A stretch of 64,000 nt of DNA, from positions 186,001-250,000 of the forward strand of contig CAWCZO010000011.1 of the NCBI GenBank assembly GCA_963800065.1, in the 5' to 3' direction. Numbering within the stretch: position 1 is the first letter of the stretch; the number at the start of each line of letters is the position of its first letter. The notes below the pieces were generated by a model. The model did no database searches. It saw only the letters and a list, made by a program, of their open reading frames with translations, and had not been told where the DNA came from. Positions 58,420-64,000 of this stretch are shown piece by piece. Both the position numbers and the translations under genes were made by a program. The DNA comes from CAWJFJ01 sp963800065. Its GTDB lineage: Bacteria > Actinomycetota > Acidimicrobiia > Acidimicrobiales > UBA8190.

Positions 58420-60084
58420 CTAGGTGGTCGAGCGCCCGACGAGTGCGCCGAGAACGTCCGACCGGGTCAAGATGCCGACCGGGTGCCCGGCGTCGAACAC
58501 CAGGACGGCACCGAAGTTCTCCATGCGCGACACGGCCATCTCCACCGGCTCACCCACTCCGATGGTGGGTAGAGGTGGCCCGGTGACCTCGCTCACCGGC
58601 CGGGTCAGAAGCTCGTGGTCCTGGAATGCGGCCTCGAGGAGATCACGGTCCTGTACCGAGCCCAGCACCTCGGCGGCGACGACGGGCGGTTCGACCTTGA
58701 GCACGGGAACCTGCGACACACCGAACTCGCGCAGGATGGCGATGACGTCACGAACGGAATCATCGGGATGAACGTGGATGAGCGGCGGGAGGTTTCCGCC
58801 CTTGTGGGCGATCACCTCGCCCACCGATTGTCCCCCGGAGCGAAGGAATCCGAAGTCGGCCATCCATCCGTCGTTGTAGAGCTTCGACAGGTAGCCGCGA
58901 CCGGAATCGGGAATGAGGACGACGACGACGTCGTCCGGCCCCAACGGTCGTGCCACCTGGAGGGCGGCCCACACGGCTGTCCCCGTTGACCCGCCGACCA
59001 GGATGCCCTCCTCGCGGGTCACGCGACGGGCGGTGAGGAACGAGTCGCGATCGCTCACCATGACGACGGCGTCGACCACGCTCTGATCGTAGGTGTCGGG
59101 CCAGAAGTCCTCTCCGATTCCTTCCACCAGATAGGGCCGCCCGCTCCCGCCCGAGTACACCGAGCCCTCGGGATCGGCGCCGACGATCTGGACACCGGGG
59201 TTCTGGGCCTTCAGGTAACGCCCGACCCCCGTGATCGTTCCGCCGGTCCCGATGCCGGCCACGAAATGCGAGACCCGTCCTGCCGTCTGGCGCCAGATCT
59301 CCGGTCCCGTCGAGGTCTCGTGGGCCCGAGGATTGTCGGGGTTCCCGTATTGATCCGGCTTGAAGGCTCCGGGGATCTCGCCCGCCAGCCGATCCGATAC
59401 CGAGTAGTAGGAATCAGGGTGCCCGGGGGCCACGGTCGTGGGACAGACCACCACCTCGGCTCCGTAGGCGCGCAGGAGATCGATCTTCTCCGGTGCGATC
59501 TTGTCGGGCATCACGAACACGCAGTGGTAGCCCCTCCGTGCCGCCACGATGGCCAAGCCCACCCCGGTGTTGCCCGACGTCGGTTCGACGATCGTGCCGC
59601 CGGCGGTGAGGAGCCCGGCGCGTTCGGCCGCCTCGATCATGGCGACGGCCGGACGATCCTTCACGCTCCCACCGGGATTGAGGAATTCCAGTTTGGCCAG
59701 GAGGTGACACGACAGGTCACGACCCACCCGGTCGAGCCGTACCAATGGCGTCTTCCCGATGAGGTCGAGAAGTGAGTGGGACACCTCCATCGCCGGCCCG
59801 GAGTCCGTCAAGGGCAACGACCGCACGCCCGAAGGGACCACTCCACCGGCATGATCGGCGTACAGGGTAACCGGTAGACCGGCCGAATGGAGTCCTACGG
59901 CGGCCGCCAGGACCGCCGGGGATCCGTCACGTCCGACGACACCGACGTCCCTCGGGATGCGGGCACGGACTTCGGCCACGGTGGTGGGGTCGAAAGCGTC
60001 CTCCGGTATCCGGACGACATGGCGGGCGCGCTCGAGGAGTTGATCGGGCACGGCGTCGGCTCCCACCACGACCAGGACGTCCAT
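58420..60084 (-). CDS. cbs: Cystathionine beta-synthase with a novel N-terminal extension
   Basis: 554 aa. Residues 99-410 are the PLP core: SLLDLIGKTPLVRL, PLP-lysine Lys142 in NPGGSVKDRPAV, EPTSGNTGVGLAIVAA and VAGIGTGGTITGVGRYLK. A CBS-domain pair occupies about 420-554. Residues 1-98 are an extra Rossmann-like segment (MDVLVVVGADAVPDQLL to PVTLYADHAG) not found in ordinary cbs. The start at 60084 is supported by a TAGGCT box 6 nt upstream (leaderless); an internal ATG at 59790 lacks an SD. It makes cystathionine from homocysteine and serine. Confidence 0.9.
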   Translation of the reverse strand: MDVLVVVGADAVPDQLLERARHVVRIPEDAFDPTTVAEVRARIPRDVGVVGRDGSPAVLAAAVGLHSAGLPVTLYADHAGGVVPSGVRSLPLTDSGPAMEVSHSLLDLIGKTPLVRLDRVGRDLSCHLLAKLEFLNPGGSVKDRPAVAMIEAAERAGLLTAGGTIVEPTSGNTGVGLAIVAARRGYHCVFVMPDKIAPEKIDLLRAYGAEVVVCPTTVAPGHPDSYYSVSDRLAGEIPGAFKPDQYGNPDNPRAHETSTGPEIWRQTAGRVSHFVAGIGTGGTITGVGRYLKAQNPGVQIVGADPEGSVYSGGSGRPYLVEGIGEDFWPDTYDQSVVDAVVMVSDRDSFLTARRVTREEGILVGGSTGTAVWAALQVARPLGPDDVVVVLIPDSGRGYLSKLYNDGWMADFGFLRSGGQSVGEVIAHKGGNLPPLIHVHPDDSVRDVIAILREFGVSQVPVLKVEPPVVAAEVLGSVQDRDLLEAAFQDHELLTRPVSEVTGPPLPTIGVGEPVEMAVSRMENFGAVLVFDAGHPVGILTRSDVLGALVGRSTT

Positions 60085-60090
60085 GGGGCG

Positions 60091-60096
60091 AGCCTA
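60091..60096 (-). promoter_or_regulatory. -10 box of the cbs leaderless promoter
   Basis: TAGGCT on the minus strand, 6 nt before the ATG at 60084. Confidence 0.5.
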
Positions 60097-60208
60097 AATC
60101 ATCTCATCTCGGGGCCATCGCCATTGATTCCCAAACGACGGTGAGAGCGTTAGCATTGTCACGTTCGGCCTCGTGCCGACGACGGGGAGATGGTGGACAG
60201 GGGGCGGC

Positions 60209-61030
60209 GTGAGGCGGATCACGACGAGGGGGTTCGGTCTCTTCGCGCTGTTGTTGGCCACCACGGCGACCGCCTCTCCGGAAGCGGCGTCGGTCGGGCA
60301 GCCGGCATCGGCGGTGTCACAGAGCCACGCCCCTCGAATCGCCGTTCCCGGCCCCGGGGGGTCCAGCGCGACGACGCCTTGCAATGAGCCGTGGAAGTCG
60401 AGCAACTGGTCGGGCTATGCCGTGAACTGTGCCACCTTCACCAGCGTGACCGGGAGCTGGACGGTCCCGTCGGTGAGCAATCCACTGGGCAAGAAGGTGG
60501 CCCAGTACTCGTCGAGTTGGGTGGGCATCGACGGATTCGACCGTGGCGATGACAACCTCATCCAGGCCGGGACGGAACAGGATTGGATCGACGGAACCGC
60601 CTCCTACGACGCGTGGTGGGAGATCCTGCCCGCCCCCGAGACTCTCATCCCGTCGATCACGGTCCGCCCCGGCGACGTCATGACGGTCTCGATCACCCAG
60701 GGTTCGCCGGACTGGACGATCACCATCGCCGACACGACGACGCACAAGTCCTTCACGACCGAGAGGTCCTACGCCGGACCCCAGTCGTCGGCCGAATGGA
60801 TCCAGGAGGCTCCCACCGTCGGTGGGAGAATCGCCTCGCTGGCCCGCGACAGTCCCATCGTCTTCGAAGACCTGACAGCCAACGACGCGCCTCCCGGGCT
60901 CACCAGCTCTGAAGCCGGAAAGATGGTGAAACACAGGAAGGTCATCTCGATCCCGTCCGGGCCGAACGCGGCCGGGGACGGCTTCACGGTCGTGTTCGGC
61001 AAGACCGCTCCTGCGCCACCGCCGAGCTGA
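60209..61030 (+). CDS. Secreted G1-family (glutamic) peptidase
   Basis: 273 aa. Signal peptide (MRRITTRGFGLFALLLATTATAS). The mature domain has the eqolisin layout: NWSGYAVNC, VTGSWTVPSVS, YSSSWVGIDGF, LIQAGTEQDW (catalytic Gln), YDAWWEILPAP, and AEWIQEAPTVGGRIASLA (catalytic Glu). G1 peptidases are acid proteases best known from fungi; bacterial members are few. The GTG at 60209 follows a GGGGG block. It converges with the endoglycoceramidase-like gene. Confidence 0.85.
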   Translation: MRRITTRGFGLFALLLATTATASPEAASVGQPASAVSQSHAPRIAVPGPGGSSATTPCNEPWKSSNWSGYAVNCATFTSVTGSWTVPSVSNPLGKKVAQYSSSWVGIDGFDRGDDNLIQAGTEQDWIDGTASYDAWWEILPAPETLIPSITVRPGDVMTVSITQGSPDWTITIADTTTHKSFTTERSYAGPQSSAEWIQEAPTVGGRIASLARDSPIVFEDLTANDAPPGLTSSEAGKMVKHRKVISIPSGPNAAGDGFTVVFGKTAPAPPPS

Positions 61031-61065
61031 TCGCCCGTCCCGATCGGCGGTCACCGAGAGGTGAT

Positions 61066-62877
61066 TCAGCGGATGGCGGGACAGCGGCCGGCGGTCACCG
61101 AGACCGATACCCGGTCAGGATGGCCGATGGGCTCCACCAACAGGTGGGCAGCTCCGGGTGGGGACACGATGGTGCCCCCGAGGACGGCGGCACACCAACC
61201 GTGGGGGTAGTGCACGCTCTGCGCCACGAAGATCGACGTCGGTTCGTCCACCTTCTTCGGGGCATACGTCATGGCGAAGGCACCGGTCGGAGGGTCGAAA
61301 CTCACGGACGACGGCGTACCGGCGATCGCCTGAGGGTACGTACGCGACAGGGCGCCCACGATCGGCGAATAGCCACCGGAGGCGACCACCAGAGCCTCTG
61401 AGCTACTCCCTGTCGGATCGTCGTAGTACTTCCAGGAGTAGTAGCACCAGTCAATGCCGACGGCGTCGGCCTCCTTGGTCAGCGTGGCCGCCAGAGGTTC
61501 GCTGGTGGTGGCCCCGAATTCGCTCATGAACCACGCAGGGCCCCTGGGTTGCCGGGTGGAGGCGAGCCGGCCACGCTCTTCCTCGTTGTTGAGTATCGAG
61601 GTCAGTTCGTGTCTGGCGCACGCTCCCAGATCGGTCGGGTTTCCGGTGACGGGCGATCGTTGCGGGCAGTAGACGTGAAAGTTGTAGACGAGATGGGGAA
61701 AGTTCATGGGCGCTAAGACGGCGCGACGGCCGTGTCGGGCATAGATGTCCGGTTCGATGAAGATCAGATGGTGAGGATCGGCCGCTTCGATCGTGGGGAT
61801 GAGACCCTCCGAGGGGTCTGTGGCCGGACACGACACCTTTTTGTCCGTGCCCGGCAGGTCGGTCGGATGGGCCCTGCCCGTGTAGAAGCACTCCAAGGAA
61901 GTGGCCAGGGCCGCTCCTTGGATCGGCGTGACCCCCCTGGCGAAGGGCTCGTTGTACGGGTCGTAGCCCAGGATCCAGGGGTCGTCACGGAAATAGCTGG
62001 CCACCGTCTTCCAGGCCAGGTCGAACTGTCCCTGCAGGTCACCGATGACGTCGTTGGCCCAGAAGTGCTCCTCGGCGGTGGCGAGTGTGGGATCTCCGTA
62101 GTTCCGTGACCATCGCCCACCGACCGGTTCGATGCGTTTGTCATCCGTACAGACGGCCCATCTGGGGGCTCCCTCTCCCAGGAAGAGTCGGCTGTAGACG
62201 TCCTGATGCATGTCCAGAAGCGTGTAGATGCCGTCGCGGCCCAGAAGGTCGACCGTCTCGGCGATGTTGGCCAGGTACCGACGGGCGATCGAGGCGTTGA
62301 ATTCGTGCGGATCTCCGGGCGGCCCGGGGCGGCATATGGACGGCGAGTTCGCCGGCCCTGACCCGGGCTCGATGCCCTCCCATTCGATACCCAGTCGGAC
62401 CACGTTGAAGCCCAGCTTGGCGATCCGGGCCGCGTCCGCCGGGCCGAAATTCCAGGGACGCCCCGGGTCAGGGTACAGCTCGAAGGGAGCGCGTTTGTAG
62501 ACGGCGTCCACCCCGTGGAATATCACCATGCGCCCGGAGCTGTCGTAGAGCTCGGGTCCGCCGGGAGAGGAGAGCAATCCGGTGACCTGACCGGTGGCCC
62601 CCGGGGAGCGCGGCGTCCGGAGCACGGGGCGGGCGCTGTACTGATAGGCGATCCTGGACGGGTGCACCGCCCCCGCATGGAACGGTCGCGTTCTGACCGG
62701 GGGCCCGGGCCGTCTGCCGGCGGCCATCCCAGGCGTCGCGCCACCGAAAATGACGACCGCGCATGACGAGATGACGAGAAGAAGCGCCCGGGGTGAGGTC
62801 ACTCTCCGGCGGTGGCCGCGGTGAGACGCCGGAAGCCCTGCCACCCTGTGAATTCGCCCCTTCAGACGAACTGTCAC
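61066..62877 (-). CDS. Secreted GH5 endoglycoceramidase-like glycosidase
   Basis: 603 aa. N-terminal export region (hydrophobic about 31-52). GH5 (beta/alpha)8 barrel: HGVDAVYKRAPF, NVVRLGIEWEGIEP, LLDMHQDVYSRLF, acid/base Glu310 in YDPYNEPF and nucleophile Glu453 in MSEFG. The HQDxxSR and YNEPF context is that of endoglycoceramidases, which release glycans from glycosphingolipids. A beta-sandwich C-domain follows. The GTG at 62877 has GGGGGCGG. It may act on eukaryotic or environmental glycolipids. Confidence 0.85.
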   Translation of the reverse strand: MTVRLKGRIHRVAGLPASHRGHRRRVTSPRALLLVISSCAVVIFGGATPGMAAGRRPGPPVRTRPFHAGAVHPSRIAYQYSARPVLRTPRSPGATGQVTGLLSSPGGPELYDSSGRMVIFHGVDAVYKRAPFELYPDPGRPWNFGPADAARIAKLGFNVVRLGIEWEGIEPGSGPANSPSICRPGPPGDPHEFNASIARRYLANIAETVDLLGRDGIYTLLDMHQDVYSRLFLGEGAPRWAVCTDDKRIEPVGGRWSRNYGDPTLATAEEHFWANDVIGDLQGQFDLAWKTVASYFRDDPWILGYDPYNEPFARGVTPIQGAALATSLECFYTGRAHPTDLPGTDKKVSCPATDPSEGLIPTIEAADPHHLIFIEPDIYARHGRRAVLAPMNFPHLVYNFHVYCPQRSPVTGNPTDLGACARHELTSILNNEEERGRLASTRQPRGPAWFMSEFGATTSEPLAATLTKEADAVGIDWCYYSWKYYDDPTGSSSEALVVASGGYSPIVGALSRTYPQAIAGTPSSVSFDPPTGAFAMTYAPKKVDEPTSIFVAQSVHYPHGWCAAVLGGTIVSPPGAAHLLVEPIGHPDRVSVSVTAGRCPAIR

Positions 62878-63029
62878 GGGCCGCCCCCTTCAAGCCCCCC
62901 GGCACTCGGCTCAGATGGATGCTAACCCCCGCCGGGCCGCTGGAGACGTCGGGGCCGTCGAGAGGGCCGGGCCGTCTCCGGTGGGTACGTTGGTAGTCTC
63001 CTCACGGGCATGGCTTCGGAGCGTTCCTC

Positions 63030-64000
63030 TTGACTTCTAATTCCTGGGTCGTCGTCGGCCTCGACAACGGCGGGACCTGCAACAGCGCGACAGTCCTCGA
63101 CGACTCGGGGCGCTACTTGGTGGACAGGCTCGTCGAGAGCCCCAGCCGGGTACGGGAGGGGCCGGAGGTGGCGGTCAACGCGCTGATCGAGGCCCTCGAC
63201 AACGTCCTCGGCCTGACCGGGGTGGCCAGGGAGTCCGTACGTGCCGTCGGCCTGGGGACGCCGGGTCCGGCCAGCGCCGACGGGGTGATCTCCTCCAAAG
63301 GGGCCACGAACTTCTCCCAGCCGGCCTGGCACGGGTTCGATTTTCGCGGCGTTCTCGAGGGTCGCCTCGGTGTACCCGTCATCTACAACAACGACGGCAA
63401 CGCCGCCTCGCTCTACGCCCATCACAGCCATTTTGGACCCGACGCCGCGCTCAACTCCTCGGTCTCGGCCATCGTGGGGACGGGCCTGGGGGGCGGCGTG
63501 ATCGAGGCCGGGCAGGTGATCCGCGGCGCCGCCGGAATGGCGGGCGAGCTGGGTCACGTCCACATACCGATGGAGGGGCTGCTGGCGGTCGGCCAGCCCG
63601 TTCCCCGGTGCCGGTGTGGATTCGTGGCCGATGCCGAGAGCGTGGCCTCCCTGACGGGGATCGAAAGGAACCTGCTGCCTTACTGGCTGACGCAGTTCCC
63701 CGACCACGAGTTGGCCCGAGCGGGGTCGATGAGCGAAGCCGCCAAACTCGTCCGACGTCTCGGCGATGCCGGAGACCCCCTGGCGCTCGAGATCTTCAGC
63801 CAACAGGCCATGGCGCTGGGGCGGCTCTTCACCATCGCCGGAAATTTCCTCGATCCGAGCGCATACTTCGTGGGCGGCGGCGTCGTCGAGGCCTCGCCCA
63901 GGTTCGGCCAGTGGTTCATCGAGAGCGTCCGCCACAACACGTCGTTGCGCGAGGAGCAGCTGGCGTCGGCGACCTTCGCGCTCATTCCCGATCTTGACAT
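63030..64000 (+). CDS. ROK-family sugar kinase, 3' end beyond the window
   Basis: The frame stays open from TTG 63030 (GGAG SD 8 nt upstream) to the window end, at least 323 codons, truncated at the 3' edge. VVVGLDNGGTCNSATVLDDSG is the ATP phosphate loop, GLGTPGPASADGVI and YNNDGNAASLYA the ROK core (catalytic Asp in NND), and GTGLGGGVI plus GELGHVHI the second ATP/sugar loops. The usual CxCGxxGCxE zinc signature is CRCGFVADAE here, losing one Cys. Probable glucose, N-acetylglucosamine or allose kinase; the sugar cannot be fixed. Confidence 0.9.
   Translation, partial: MTSNSWVVVGLDNGGTCNSATVLDDSGRYLVDRLVESPSRVREGPEVAVNALIEALDNVLGLTGVARESVRAVGLGTPGPASADGVISSKGATNFSQPAWHGFDFRGVLEGRLGVPVIYNNDGNAASLYAHHSHFGPDAALNSSVSAIVGTGLGGGVIEAGQVIRGAAGMAGELGHVHIPMEGLLAVGQPVPRCRCGFVADAESVASLTGIERNLLPYWLTQFPDHELARAGSMSEAAKLVRRLGDAGDPLALEIFSQQAMALGRLFTIAGNFLDPSAYFVGGGVVEASPRFGQWFIESVRHNTSLREEQLASATFALIPDLD

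Overview
The window is 64 kb of high-G+C actinobacterial chromosome. Evidence for this is the complete Flp/Tad pilus locus in actinobacterial style, a DtxR/IdeR-type regulator, a deazaflavin (F420)-type nitroreductase-like protein, an actinobacterial cbs/metB pair, and frequent GTG starts. Many genes have a TANNNT box 6-8 nt before the start codon, as expected for leaderless mRNAs. The gene mix fits an uncultured soil or aquatic member of the Acidimicrobiia, but that class assignment is inference. I see no rRNA, tRNA, CRISPR array, prophage or insertion sequence.

Layout. 0.1-5.2 kb: secreted beta-propeller protein, UspA, small ABM-like protein, SDR, and a frameshifted TAT-exported esterase behind a perfect palindrome. 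5.3-18.9 kb: polytopic membrane protein, then the Tad locus. The minus strand carries cpaB-tadZ-tadA-tadB-tadC, a NarL-type kinase/regulator pair and the flp pilin. The plus strand carries tadE, a tadG-like gene and a membrane-anchored protein with 13 identical 15-bp repeats. 19-28.6 kb: GT87-like glycosyltransferase, F420-type protein, broken FhuF-like reductase, ABC-2 exporter (one ATPase, two permeases), phosphoesterase, katA/oxyR and an aldo-keto reductase. 28.7-34.6 kb: secreted beta-helix protein, frameshifted ftsH, Rpf-like cell-wall protein, nucleosidase and GNAT.

34.6-43.1 kb is a putrescine/GABA-type catabolic island: aminotransferase, UspA, APC permease, aldehyde dehydrogenase, a second class-III aminotransferase, an amine-oxidising flavoprotein and an Lrp/AsnC regulator. 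43.1-52.4 kb holds small secreted proteins, SnoaL-like protein, quinone oxidoreductase, a phosphodiesterase whose domain looks circularly permuted, haloalkane dehalogenase, a Nudix/zinc-ribbon/histidine-phosphatase operon, two Dabb-like proteins and a lipoprotein. 52.4-57 kb is a ferric-iron ABC transporter divergent from a DtxR-type regulator. 57-60.1 kb holds a possible small RNA and metB/cbs transsulfuration. 60.2-64 kb encodes a secreted G1 (glutamic) peptidase, a secreted GH5 endoglycoceramidase-like enzyme and an ROK sugar kinase cut by the window end.

The main functional units are a surface pilus with its own two-component system, iron uptake with metal sensing, peroxide defence, polyamine/amino-acid catabolism, transsulfuration and secreted degradative enzymes. 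Three genes are split by single-base indels in G/C runs (esterase, FhuF-like, ftsH) and a fourth lacks a usable start. This pattern suggests residual base-calling or assembly indels more than true gene decay.
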